This document shows positions 10,341 to 17,762 of a stretch of DNA of 32,883 bases, in pieces (within the stretch, counting starts at the first letter, position 1; every line of letters starts with the position of its first letter). Source of the stretch: Haloarculaceae archaeon (GTDB taxonomy: Archaea > Halobacteriota > Halobacteria > Halobacteriales > Haloarculaceae); the NCBI GenBank assembly GCA_007122455.1, contig SKTU01000035.1:1-32883 (forward strand). Reading direction: 5' to 3'. The notes beneath the pieces were generated by a model that saw only the letters and a list, made by a program, of their open reading frames with translations, did not search any database and had not been told where the DNA came from. The position numbers and the translations under genes were made by a program.

Positions 10341-10484
10341 CTACTGGCGATCGGCCAGCATCGGTGCAACCTGTTTGAACGCCTCGAGATGTTCGTCGAT
10401 GTCGTCGTTCTGCTCATCAGTATCTCGATCGCGGCCGCGGCGACCCGGCTGGAGCGACGGTAGCTCGGTCCCGCGAGATAGCTT
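10341..10484 (-). pseudogene. Possible C-terminal gene remnant
   Basis: On the minus strand a frame stays open from just after a TAA (10485-10487) to a TAG at 10341-10343. The last residues read DDIDEHLEAFKQVAPMLADRQ in part, acidic and helix-like as in true haloarchaeal proteins, but the frame has no ATG, GTG or TTG start. It may be the tail of a decayed gene, or chance. I do not recognise the family. Confidence 0.25.
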
Positions 10485-10489
10485 TTAAG
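10482..10489 (+). promoter_or_regulatory. TATA-like element of the hydrolase gene
   Basis: CTTTTAAG lies with its centre about 29 bp upstream of the ATG at 10515, fitting a leaderless or near-leaderless transcript. Confidence 0.5.
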
Positions 10490-10514
10490 CATCCCGTCCA
10501 CGAGTGAACGCGTC

Positions 10515-11276
10515 ATGAGCTACGACCGCGTGATCGGCGACGACGGCGTCTCGAGATACTACCAACAGGCCGGTAGCGGCCCGGCACTGGTCTTTCTCCA
10601 CGGCTTCAGCGGAAACCACCTCTCGTGGTACCAGCAGGTGCCGGCGTTCGCCGACGACTACCGCTGTATCGTTCCCGACCAACGAATGTTCGGCCGATCT
10701 GCCGATTCGCCGTCGGGCCCCGGTGCCGCCGCCTTTCCCGACGATCTCGTCGATCTCCTCGACCGGCTGGACGTCGATCGGGCAGCGATCGTCGGTCACT
10801 CGATGAGCGGGTGGACTGCGACGTCGGTCGCGACGCGGTGGCCCGACCGGGTTGCAGCGCTCGTCCTCTCGGGGACGCCCGGCGGGCTGATCTCCCCGGA
10901 TTGCCACGAGATCGCTCGGGAGGCCGCCGAGGGATCGATACCGGACGTCGATCCGCTCAACCCCGCGTCGTCGTACCTCTCGGAGTCGATCGCGGAGCTG
11001 AACCGCGACGCGCCCGAGGAGTTCGTCGAGATCCGACCGACGCTGGATGAACTCGACATAGACGCCGACGCGATCGTCTCGGCCGGCGTTCCGTCGTATC
11101 TGATCGCCGGCGAGGCGGATCCGTTCATGCCCTCACGGGCCCTCGAGGCGGTCTCCGAGACGCTCTCCGGTGCTCCGATATCCGTCGTCAACGGTGCGGC
11201 TCACTCGGCGAACTTCGAGCGTCCCGAGGCGTTCAACCGAGAGCTGCGATCGTTCCTCGAAGCGGCCGACTACTGA
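10515..11276 (+). CDS. Alpha/beta-fold hydrolase
   Basis: A 253-aa alpha/beta hydrolase. The nucleophile elbow is GHSMSG with Ser96. The oxyanion-hole motif is LHGFSGNH near residue 29. The acid is likely Asp202 (GEADPFMP) and the base His230 (GAAHSANFERPEAF). The closest functional groups are esterases, 3-oxoadipate enol-lactonase-like and epoxide-hydrolase-like enzymes; the substrate is not predictable. No signal peptide is present, so it is cytoplasmic. It is divergent from the MATE exporter and convergent with the acetyltransferase. Confidence 0.88.
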   Translation: MSYDRVIGDDGVSRYYQQAGSGPALVFLHGFSGNHLSWYQQVPAFADDYRCIVPDQRMFGRSADSPSGPGAAAFPDDLVDLLDRLDVDRAAIVGHSMSGWTATSVATRWPDRVAALVLSGTPGGLISPDCHEIAREAAEGSIPDVDPLNPASSYLSESIAELNRDAPEEFVEIRPTLDELDIDADAIVSAGVPSYLIAGEADPFMPSRALEAVSETLSGAPISVVNGAAHSANFERPEAFNRELRSFLEAADY

Positions 11277-11298
11277 ACGTCCCGTAGTGGCTCGGTGC

Positions 11299-11745
11299 TC
11301 AGTACGGCGACTCGGCCGAGAGATCCTTCTTGAACGTGTAGCAGTATTTCTCCATCCCGTTGTCCTCGTAGAAGCGGTGGGCCTCGTCCCGCCACAGCCC
11401 GGAAGCGAGTTCGACGCACGAACAGTCCCGCTCGTCGGCCCACTCGCTTACCCACTCGAGGAGCCGTCCGCCGTACCCCTGACCGCGGTACGGTTCGTCG
11501 ACGACGAGGTCGTGAACCCACGCGTGCTTGCCGTGATAGAGGTTCGTCTGGACGACGACGCCGGCGAGACCGCGGATCTCACCGTCCTCCCGGAGCGCGA
11601 ACAGCTGGTAATCGCTCTCCGCTCGCATCTGCTGGAGTAGCTGCGGAAACGCTTCCTCGCCGACCGGACGCAACTGGTCCAAAACTGGATACGCTTCCTC
11701 GAACTCGGCCTCTGTCGTTAGTTCGGTGATGTCGTCGGCGGACAT
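11299..11745 (-). CDS. GNAT-family N-acetyltransferase
   Basis: A 148-aa acetyltransferase of the GNAT fold, transferring acetyl from acetyl-CoA to an amine. The acetyl-CoA pyrophosphate loop is clear: VVDEPYRGQGYGGRLLEWV (R-G-x-G-Y-G). The following AHRFYEDNGMEK is the usual end of the fold. The substrate is unknown. A TATA-like GTAAATAAAG on the plus strand at 11765-11774 (read on the minus strand) lies about 25 bp upstream of the start, supporting a near-leaderless transcript from the ATG at 11745. Confidence 0.88.
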   Translation of the reverse strand: MSADDITELTTEAEFEEAYPVLDQLRPVGEEAFPQLLQQMRAESDYQLFALREDGEIRGLAGVVVQTNLYHGKHAWVHDLVVDEPYRGQGYGGRLLEWVSEWADERDCSCVELASGLWRDEAHRFYEDNGMEKYCYTFKKDLSAESPY

Positions 11746-11764
11746 ACAGATCCGAAAGCGGGCC

Positions 11765-11774
11765 GTAAATAAAG
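11765..11774 (-). promoter_or_regulatory. TATA-like element of the acetyltransferase gene
   Basis: The minus strand reads CTTTATTTAC, about 25 bp upstream of the ATG at 11745. Confidence 0.5.
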
Positions 11775-11803
11775 TGCTTGTCAGTTAGCCGCACTCAGAA
11801 CGC

Positions 11804-12655
11804 TCAGCTCTGTCTCTCGAGCCAGTCGACGATCCGGTCCGGAACGTCGACCGACGGAACGGCTTCGTTGAGCGCTTTGAACTCACACGTCGAGTTGACC
11901 TCGTGGACGGTGTAGCCGTCTCGCGTCTCCATGAGATCGACTCCTAGCAATCCCCCGCCGACGGCTTCGGAGGCGTCCTCGACGAGTCGTCTCACCTCCG
12001 GAACGATCTCGAACGCCTCGACGCGGCCGCCGCGGGCCGCGTTCGTGATCCAGTGGTCCGACGAGCGCGTCATCGCCGCGATCGGCACGCCGTCGGCGGC
12101 GAGCACGCGGATGTCCCGTCCCGGCTTCTCGACGTACTCCTGAATGTAGAACACCTTGTGCTCGTAGCCGCCGAGGGTCTCCTTGTGCTCGAGTACGGCT
12201 TCGGCGGCCGCGCGGGTGTCGAGTCGGGCGACGAGCCGACCCCACGAGCCCGTGATCGGTTTCAGAACGCAGGGGTAGCCGAACCGATCGCAGGCAGTGA
12301 GCGCCCCGTCGACGGTGAAGGCGACTTCGGTTTTCGGCGTCGGAACGCCGGCGCGCTCCAGCGCGAGGCTGCCGCGGATCTTGTCCGCACACACCCACGA
12401 GGTCTCCGGTCGGTTGACCACGGGGACGTCGTACTGGTGCAGAAACGCCGCCACGTATCGGACGCGGCTCGATTCGAGACACCGGTTGTACGCCAGATCG
12501 ACCCCCGAAAAGGCGTCCGGAGGGCGCGGTTCGCTGAGGCCGAAGCCGACGTCCGACGCGTCGACCTTCACCACGTCGTGGCCGCGATCGCGGAGTGCGT
12601 TCAACAGGAGCTTCTCATCCTCTCGGATGCGAGTGTACACGAAACCAAGTCGCAT
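11804..12655 (-). CDS. lysX: LysX/ArgX-type ATP-grasp ligase
   Basis: A 283-aa RimK-like ATP-grasp enzyme closest in pattern to LysX/ArgX, which attaches alpha-aminoadipate or glutamate to the C-terminal Glu of the carrier protein LysW in lysine or arginine synthesis. The N-terminus MRLGFVYTRIREDEKLL, the ATP-grasp strand PCVLKPITGSWGRLVARLD, EYVEKPGRDIRVLAADG and the end motif VHEVNSTCEFKALNEAV (N-[TS]-x-x-EFK-like) are typical. No LysW or other lys/arg genes are nearby; the upstream neighbour on the same strand is an Lrp-type regulator, 77 bp away. So it may be an orphan paralogue with another peptide-ligating role. The start at 12655 matches the family; upstream in-frame residues do not. 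Confidence 0.8.
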   Translation of the reverse strand: MRLGFVYTRIREDEKLLLNALRDRGHDVVKVDASDVGFGLSEPRPPDAFSGVDLAYNRCLESSRVRYVAAFLHQYDVPVVNRPETSWVCADKIRGSLALERAGVPTPKTEVAFTVDGALTACDRFGYPCVLKPITGSWGRLVARLDTRAAAEAVLEHKETLGGYEHKVFYIQEYVEKPGRDIRVLAADGVPIAAMTRSSDHWITNAARGGRVEAFEIVPEVRRLVEDASEAVGGGLLGVDLMETRDGYTVHEVNSTCEFKALNEAVPSVDVPDRIVDWLERQS

Positions 12656-12732
12656 ACCACGAGGTTTCTTCGAGTCGGTCTTAGTTGCTAGCACGCCCCG
12701 TTCCGTTCGGCACCTCGTCATTCCCCCGTTCA

Positions 12733-13215
12733 CTACGTTCGTTCACCTTCGATCAACCCCGACAGCTCGACGTAGTCCAGCGAGTCGGTGTGTTCGGCGC
12801 GGATGAGGTTCTCGTCGTTGATCTCCAGGGGGAGCTGATCGAGCTGCTCGGCGACGTGTGTGATGTCCCGGTCTTCCCCGCCGACCGCTTTGATGTGGAG
12901 GTTCTCCTGACCGGTCATCAGTTCCGTGACCTCGAGGACCTGCGACAGCTCCATCGCCCGCTCGGCCACCGTAGCGCGTTCGCTGATCGCCGCGGTACAC
13001 GTGAAGTGAAAGTAGAGGCGGAGTCCGAGCTTCCTGAAATCGGTATTCGTCGTGTAGTCGGTGACGATGCCAGCCTCCTCCAGTCGATCGATCCGGTTGT
13101 GGATCGTGTTGTCCGAGACCCCGACCGCCTCGGCCAGTTCGATGGCCGTGTATCGGGCGTTCTCCTGTAGGGCGTTGAGTATCTGCTTGTCCACGTCGTC
13201 GAGAGTGTACGCCAT
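12733..13215 (-). CDS. Lrp/AsnC-family transcription regulator
   Basis: A 160-aa Lrp/AsnC regulator. The N-terminal winged helix is at about 1-60 (TLDDVDKQILNALQENARYTA, then AEAVGVSDNTIHNRIDRLEEAGIV). The C-terminal RAM-like domain follows (LYFHFTCTAAIS, VLEVTELMTGQENLHIKAVG, AEQLDQLPLEINDENLIRAEH), where amino acids usually bind. These proteins form octamers and often regulate amino-acid genes and themselves. It is directly upstream of the LysX-type ligase on the same strand and may control it; the next gene on the other side, the HalOD1 protein, is divergent. The upstream gap has short palindromes that could be binding sites. Confidence 0.92.
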   Translation of the reverse strand: MAYTLDDVDKQILNALQENARYTAIELAEAVGVSDNTIHNRIDRLEEAGIVTDYTTNTDFRKLGLRLYFHFTCTAAISERATVAERAMELSQVLEVTELMTGQENLHIKAVGGEDRDITHVAEQLDQLPLEINDENLIRAEHTDSLDYVELSGLIEGERT

Positions 13216-13275
13216 CCTCCCTCCGTTTGGCGGCTCGAGTCAATCAGCCCATCGATACTCCACCAACTGATCGTT

Positions 13276-13304
13276 GAACAGTTCGAAATTCGATATTGAA
13301 TCGA
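13276..13304. promoter_or_regulatory. Two short palindromes between Lrp and HalOD1 genes
   Basis: GAAC-A-GTTC at 13276-13284 and TCGAT-attga-ATCGA at 13290-13304 lie in an unusually AT-rich divergent gap of 220 bp. They are candidate regulator sites, perhaps for the adjacent Lrp protein. The arms are only 4-5 bp, so chance is possible. Confidence 0.3.
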
Positions 13305-13388
13305 TTAGTTCTGAGATATCCGAAGAAAGTACACAATGATTTGAACATCTACGGGTAGAAATGGTATATCTCGAGCACATGTGGACAA

Positions 13389-13400
13389 TTTTTATATATC
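13389..13400 (+). promoter_or_regulatory. TATA box of the HalOD1 gene
   Basis: TTTTTATATATC is a strong archaeal TATA element. It lies 36-47 bp upstream of the ATG at 13436, so the transcript should have a leader of roughly 10 nt. Confidence 0.6.
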
Positions 13401-13435
13401 TCGATCCACTTCTCCCGACCGAGTAGTTGAATCTA

Positions 13436-13729
13436 ATGACACAGGTTTCGATCGAGACGGAAGACGAGCGGGTCTATCGAACGACCCACGACATGGAGGA
13501 GGGTGGGCTCTCCGTCACCATCGCGCAGGCACTCGCGGAGGTGGACGACGTGGACGCAGCCGAGGTGATACACGACTTTTCGGAGTACGCCGATCCGGAC
13601 GCGTTCGATCGGCTGTTCCGGATTCGCCCGTCCGAGAGCCACCGCCACGAAGCCGGTTTCGTCTCGCTGAAGATCCAGGGTGCCGACGTGACGGTGCGCG
13701 CGGACGGAAAAATCCGGATCGCGCTGTAG
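13436..13729 (+). CDS. HalOD1 output-domain protein
   Basis: A 97-aa protein made of a single halobacterial output domain (HalOD1). Visible features are the first helix LSVTIAQALAEVDDVDAAEV, the Asp-rich turn SEYADPDAFDRLFR, and the final beta pair GFVSLKIQGADVTVRADGKIRIAL. The domain occurs alone or fused to response-regulator and kinase modules in haloarchaea; its molecular activity is unknown to me. The ATG at 13436 is preferred over a TTG three codons upstream. It has its own strong promoter, and nothing else is in the same transcript. Confidence 0.82.
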   Translation: MTQVSIETEDERVYRTTHDMEEGGLSVTIAQALAEVDDVDAAEVIHDFSEYADPDAFDRLFRIRPSESHRHEAGFVSLKIQGADVTVRADGKIRIAL

Positions 13730-13866
13730 GATTTTCGAGCGTACACGCACGACTCCGTCCCCCGACCGCTTACCGGTAACTCCCTTCGCGGATCGATCGA
13801 AGACACTCAAATCGCCGTTTGAGATATAACAACTCTCTGGTAGGTGTGGTGCCATCTCGACGTACG

Positions 13867-14679
13867 ATGATCACTCGACGACGGATCCTCGCTACCACTG
13901 GCGTGACGTTCGCGGGCTCTCTGGCGGGATGTCTCGACCGCGAATCCGGAGCCGGAGCGGACCGGATCACGCCCACTAATCGGGAGTCGACCGGGACCGA
14001 AGAGGACTGCGGCCCGGCCGCCCAACCGCTTTCGGCACTGCTCTCCGAGGACGCGGGCGATCCGGAGCACTGCTTCGACGGTGCGACGCCGTCGTTTGCC
14101 GTCGAGAACGAACGCGACGAGGCGGTTACGGCCGACTTCGATCTCGAAACGGAAGACGGGTTCACCGAGACGTACGATCTCGACGCCGGCGAACGCGCCG
14201 TCGAATCGAGGGCGTTCGAGAGCCAACAGCGGATCGCGGGAACAGTGCACGTCGACGGAGTTGAGTGGACGATCGAGTGGTCCGAGCGATCCTGTCGCCG
14301 GTACGGGGTCGCCGTTGTCCCGGGCGGCGTCGAGGTCGGCTGGATCGAACCGCTGGAGGGCCCCGGCGATACACAGCACGACTGCTATCCCTGGACGTCG
14401 ATTCCCGTCGAGGTCGGGTCGGCCGGCGAGAGAAGATCGGTCGCCGTGACGATCACCGATCTGTGCGCCGAGACGACGATCGAAGAGCCGGTCGAGATCG
14501 CCGCGGACGACAGCGAGCGGATCGACGACGCACTCGTGAGCGGTGGCGTCTACGACGTCACCGTCGACGTCGACGAGGGCGACTCCCGGACGCGAGAGTT
14601 TCGAGACGTCTGCTGGGGCGTCGTCGCGGCGATCTCCGAGACTGGCGAGATCCGGATCGAACAGCTCCCGATCGACTGA
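13867..14679 (+). CDS. Tat-exported lipoprotein, function unknown
   Basis: A 270-aa secreted protein. The N-terminus is ITRRRILATTGVTFAGSLAGC: a twin-arginine motif followed by a hydrophobic stretch and a lipobox LAGC with Cys22, as in haloarchaeal Tat lipoproteins anchored by lipid on the outer face of the membrane. The mature part is acidic and appears beta-rich, with repeated segments such as AVENERDEAVTADFDLETEDG and VAVTITDLCAETTIEEPVEI, and several cysteines. No enzyme motif is seen. The ATG at 13867 is chosen because it places the twin arginines at residues 4-6; the upstream in-frame ATG would bury them. Confidence 0.78.
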   Translation: MITRRRILATTGVTFAGSLAGCLDRESGAGADRITPTNRESTGTEEDCGPAAQPLSALLSEDAGDPEHCFDGATPSFAVENERDEAVTADFDLETEDGFTETYDLDAGERAVESRAFESQQRIAGTVHVDGVEWTIEWSERSCRRYGVAVVPGGVEVGWIEPLEGPGDTQHDCYPWTSIPVEVGSAGERRSVAVTITDLCAETTIEEPVEIAADDSERIDDALVSGGVYDVTVDVDEGDSRTREFRDVCWGVVAAISETGEIRIEQLPID

Positions 14680-14791
14680 CCGTCTTCGATTCGCCTCGTC
14701 GAATAGCGTCCGGCTCGCTGTGGCGTCCCGTTCGGATCCAGTTTCACTGCGGTCTCGCAAGGTTAAGGAACGACCGCCCGTAGACGGCCGT

Positions 14792-16006
14792 ATGGCACGG
14801 CTTCCCGGCGTCGAGCGTCCCGAGAGAGTCGTCTGTCACGTCGACGTGGACTGCTTTTACGCCGCCTGCGAGCGACTCCGGGAGCCGGAACTGGTCGGGG
14901 AGCCGGTCGTCGTCGGCATGGGGTACGAGCCGGGCGACAGCCACGGGGCGGTCGCCACCGCGAGCTACGAGGCGCGGGCGTTCGGCGTCGAATCCGCGAT
15001 GGCGATCTCCGAGGCTCTCGAGCGACTCCCGCGGCGGGCCGACGCGGATCCGAGCGATCCAACCGCACCGGATTCCGACGAGACGGGCTACTACCGGCCG
15101 GTCGAGATGGAGTTCTACGAGTCGGTGAGTACAGAGGTCAAACGGGTTCTCGACGAGGCTGCCGAAACAGTACGGAACGTCTCGATCGACGAGGCGTATC
15201 TCGACCTCGGGGAGCTCCCGTGGAGCGACGCCGAGGCGTTCGGTCGCGACGTACGGGCCGAGATCGCTGCGGAGGCGGGCGTCGTTGCGAGCGTCGGGAT
15301 CGCCCCGACGATGTCGACGGCGAAGCTCGCCTCGGACGCCGACAAGCCGGACGGACTCGTCGTGGTTCGCCCCGGGGAGGTCGAACGGTTTCTCGCCCCG
15401 ATGGACGTCGTCGACCTCCACGGCGTCGGTCCGGTGACTGCCGCGGAGCTTCGGCGGATGGGGTTCGAGACCGCGGGCGAACTCGCCGCGGCCGACGAGC
15501 CGGCACTCGTCGACGCCTTCGGCGAACGCGGACGCGAACTCGTAGCGCAGGCCCGTGGCGTCGATAACAGGGAGGTCGAACCGCGAGGCCGACCGAAGAG
15601 CCTCTCGCGGGAGTCGGCGTTCGTCGAGCCGACGACGGATCGCGGCGAGAAACGAACGAAGGTGCGTTCGCTCGCGGCTGCGGTGACCGAGCGGGCGACG
15701 GCGAAGGACGCGCTGTACAAGACGATCGGCATCAAGGTCGTCGAACCGCCGTTCGAGGTCAACACGCGGGAGCGATCCCTCTCCGGCCCGGTCGACGATC
15801 CCGATCTGGTCGAGGCGGTCGCCCTCGAGTTGCTCGAGGAGTTCGACGAGGTGGCGGTGCGAAAGCTCGGCGTCCGCGTTTCGAACCTCTCGTTCGACGA
15901 TAGACAGCAGGCGACGATCGACGCGTGGGACGGCGACGACGCGGACGACCCTCGGCGACGACATCGCCGACGGAACGGACAGGCGGATCTGACGGAGTTC
16001 GAGTGA
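14792..16006 (+). CDS. dinB: DNA polymerase IV (Y family)
   Basis: A 404-aa translesion DNA polymerase. The catalytic acidic residues are in HVDVDCFYAACE near the N-terminus and in NVSIDEAYLDL. Next come the finger/palm region GIAPTMSTAKLASDADKPDG, the helix-hairpin-helix thumb LHGVGPVTAAELRRMG, and the little-finger domain starting at about KSLSRESAFVEPTTD. The C-terminus GQADLTEFE fits the PCNA-interacting pattern Q-x2-L-x2-F, so binding to the sliding clamp is expected. The start at 14792 follows a TATA-like GGTTAAGG about 27 bp upstream; longer upstream frames lie in the lipoprotein gene. Length is normal for archaeal Dpo4-like enzymes with an Asp-rich insert (RRADADPSDPTAPDSDE). Confidence 0.95.
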   Translation: MARLPGVERPERVVCHVDVDCFYAACERLREPELVGEPVVVGMGYEPGDSHGAVATASYEARAFGVESAMAISEALERLPRRADADPSDPTAPDSDETGYYRPVEMEFYESVSTEVKRVLDEAAETVRNVSIDEAYLDLGELPWSDAEAFGRDVRAEIAAEAGVVASVGIAPTMSTAKLASDADKPDGLVVVRPGEVERFLAPMDVVDLHGVGPVTAAELRRMGFETAGELAAADEPALVDAFGERGRELVAQARGVDNREVEPRGRPKSLSRESAFVEPTTDRGEKRTKVRSLAAAVTERATAKDALYKTIGIKVVEPPFEVNTRERSLSGPVDDPDLVEAVALELLEEFDEVAVRKLGVRVSNLSFDDRQQATIDAWDGDDADDPRRRHRRRNGQADLTEFE

Positions 16007-16042
16007 GTGGGGATTGAAGTCAGCTCCCGGAGTATGCGGTCC

Positions 16043-16855
16043 ATGGACTGGCAGATCGATCACGTGGTGGTTGCTGGCCGGGATCTCGATTCGCTCCAGC
16101 GTTCGTTCGCCGAGGCGGGGCTCGATGCGCCGTACGGTGGCGAACACGCCAACGGCGTCACGCACAACTGCATTCTCGGCTTCCCCGACGGGTCGTACTT
16201 CGAGCTGATCGGAAAACTCGGCGACGGCGAACCGCCCTGGTGGACGCGACAGATCGAGGGCGACGCGGGTCCGACCGCCTGGGCGCTCGTCGTCGACGAC
16301 ATCGAGGCGGCCGCGGCCGAACTCGCCGATCGCGGCGTCACCGTCGAGGAGCCCAACCGGCACGGACGCGAGCGCCCCGACGGAACCCCGATCGAGTGGG
16401 AGATGGCGATCGTCGGCGAGGAACTCGGGACCTCCCTCCCGTTCCTCATCCAGGACCGAACGCCTCGAACGGATCGGGTGTATCCGACGGGTGAGCCCGC
16501 GGATATCGGGGTCGAGGGCGTCTCGGAGCTCGTTCTCGCCGTCTCGGATCTGGAGGCGAGCGTCGACCGGTTCCGGGCGTTCTTCGACGCGGCCGAACCC
16601 ACCGTCCGCGAGCGGACGTTCTTCGGCGCCGAGGCGGCGCGCTTCGACGGCGCCCCAGTCACGCTCCTTCGAGCCAGCGACGACGAGACGCTCTCCGAGC
16701 GCGTCGACAGCTACGGGGACTGCCTGACCGCGTTGTTCTTCGAGACGACGAACGACGCGGATCTCGCGACGACCTCGACCGAGGAGTGGTTCGACAGATC
16801 GGTTTCGCTCCTCGACGTCGACGTCGACGGCTGGTACGGAGCGCTCAATCCGTAG
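16043..16855 (+). CDS. VOC-superfamily (glyoxalase-like) protein
   Basis: A 270-aa protein of the vicinal-oxygen-chelate fold, matching the glyoxalase-like domain pattern: IDHVVVAGRDLD with the first metal-ligand-like His, HNCILGFPDGSYFELIG with the first Glu, then a second half beginning ISELVLAVSDLE-like residues (VSELVLAVSDLEASVDRFRAFF). The reaction is unknown; members include dioxygenases, lyases and resistance proteins. A GGAG at 16029-16032 is 10 nt before the ATG at 16043, which is why I choose it over the ATG at 16034 or the GTG at 16007. It starts 36 bp after dinB in the same direction and may be co-transcribed. Confidence 0.8.
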   Translation: MDWQIDHVVVAGRDLDSLQRSFAEAGLDAPYGGEHANGVTHNCILGFPDGSYFELIGKLGDGEPPWWTRQIEGDAGPTAWALVVDDIEAAAAELADRGVTVEEPNRHGRERPDGTPIEWEMAIVGEELGTSLPFLIQDRTPRTDRVYPTGEPADIGVEGVSELVLAVSDLEASVDRFRAFFDAAEPTVRERTFFGAEAARFDGAPVTLLRASDDETLSERVDSYGDCLTALFFETTNDADLATTSTEEWFDRSVSLLDVDVDGWYGALNP

Positions 16856-16896
16856 CGGTTCCACAGCTATTTGCCGATCGTTCGCGAACGCCGACC

Positions 16897-17304
16897 ATGG
16901 AACCGATCCCCGAGGAGTTTCTCGATCTGTTCGACAAGCCCGCGATCGCGACGATCGCGACGCTGCTCCCGGACGGTCAGCCGCACAACGTCCCCGTCTG
17001 GGTCGGGTACGACGGATCCGACGTGCTCGTGGTCACCCGGCGGGCGACCAGAAAGTACAGAAATATCCGGCGGGATCCTCGAGCCACGGTAACGATCGTC
17101 GATCCGGACGACCCCAGCCGCTACGTGGAGGTACGCGGAACGGTCGAGACGCGTGACGACGACGATCCGCTCGAGGTGGTCGACCGGTTCGCCGACCGGT
17201 ACTGGAACGTCGAGAAGTATCCCCACTCCCGCGAGGCCGATCGGGCGCTGTTGCGGATACGCCCCGAACACGTCTCCGGGCGGCGAATCGAAACGCCCGA
17301 TTGA
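16897..17304 (+). CDS. PPOX-class F420/FMN-dependent oxidoreductase
   Basis: A 135-aa split-barrel flavin/F420 protein of the pyridoxamine-phosphate-oxidase-like class. Typical features are the opening PAIATIATLLPDGQPHNVPVW, the strand VLVVTRRATRKYRNIRRDPRATVTI and the end LLRIRPEHVSG. The R-K-x-R-N-I-R-R-D-P segment is the phosphate-binding loop for FMN or F420. The substrate is unknown; F420 is likely because haloarchaea make it. A TATA-like AGCTATTTG about 27 bp upstream of the ATG supports this start. Confidence 0.87.
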   Translation: MEPIPEEFLDLFDKPAIATIATLLPDGQPHNVPVWVGYDGSDVLVVTRRATRKYRNIRRDPRATVTIVDPDDPSRYVEVRGTVETRDDDDPLEVVDRFADRYWNVEKYPHSREADRALLRIRPEHVSGRRIETPD

Positions 17305-17333
17305 GAACCGGGAACTACCGAACCGCTCCCGTC

Positions 17334-17714
17334 TTACTCGTCAGTGGGCGGTCGCCCGTCGTTCTCGGCTGGCGGCGCACCGACGACGAGCCAGACGTGC
17401 TCACCCTCCGTGTCGTTGAGGATCTGCCGTGGCGTCTCCGGCGGGATCCGGATCGCTGTGCCTTCGGGAACGTCCCGCGGCTCCCCGTCGGCGCCGATCC
17501 TGATCCGTCCCGGTCCCTCGAGGACGTAGTAGAACTCCTCCTGCTCGGTCTGTCGGTGGAAGCTCATCGCGTCGCCCGGCGAGAGATACCACACCTTCGG
17601 TCGCATTTCGGTGCAGCCGAGCTCCTCGACGAGGTCGACGTGCAACGTTCCGGATTTCGCTGAGGGCTTCGGCTCGGCCTGCGTTACGTCTATTTCACTG
17701 TATTCGTCGGTCAT
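17334..17714 (-). CDS. Cupin-domain protein
   Basis: A 126-aa single-cupin protein. The first cupin motif is seen as MSFHRQTEQEEFYYVLEGPGRIRIG (His and Glu ligands), and the second as AIRIPPETPRQILNDTEGEHVWLVVG, in which the usual His is replaced or shifted. The ligand may be a sugar or a small acid, or it may act as a regulator-like binding protein. It lies 48 bp downstream of SDR1 on the same strand, so the two should form one transcript, and it belongs to the putative catabolic locus. Confidence 0.83.
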   Translation of the reverse strand: MTDEYSEIDVTQAEPKPSAKSGTLHVDLVEELGCTEMRPKVWYLSPGDAMSFHRQTEQEEFYYVLEGPGRIRIGADGEPRDVPEGTAIRIPPETPRQILNDTEGEHVWLVVGAPPAENDGRPPTDE

Positions 17715-17762
17715 GGCTTCGATACCGATCGAGAGGTGTTAAATCCCGGCCCTGTAGTCTGT

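Larger units (their letters stand above)
10140..10514. other. 375-bp intergenic gap with inverted repeat and a possible gene relic
   Basis: No intact gene is seen here. The gap holds a perfect 9-bp inverted repeat (10234-10242 and 10271-10279), a short minus-strand reading frame without a start codon (10341-10484) that may be the end of a lost gene, and the TATA-like element of the downstream hydrolase. Confidence 0.6.

Noticed and set aside
10307-10516. A 69-codon minus-strand frame starting opposite the hydrolase start
   Set aside because: Basic, Ser/Arg-rich composition atypical for this genome; it overlaps the hydrolase promoter.
14744-16864. A 706-codon open frame on the minus strand opposite dinB and the VOC gene
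   Set aside because: It is a shadow of two clear genes in GC-rich DNA: Arg-rich, with no family motif and no promoter.
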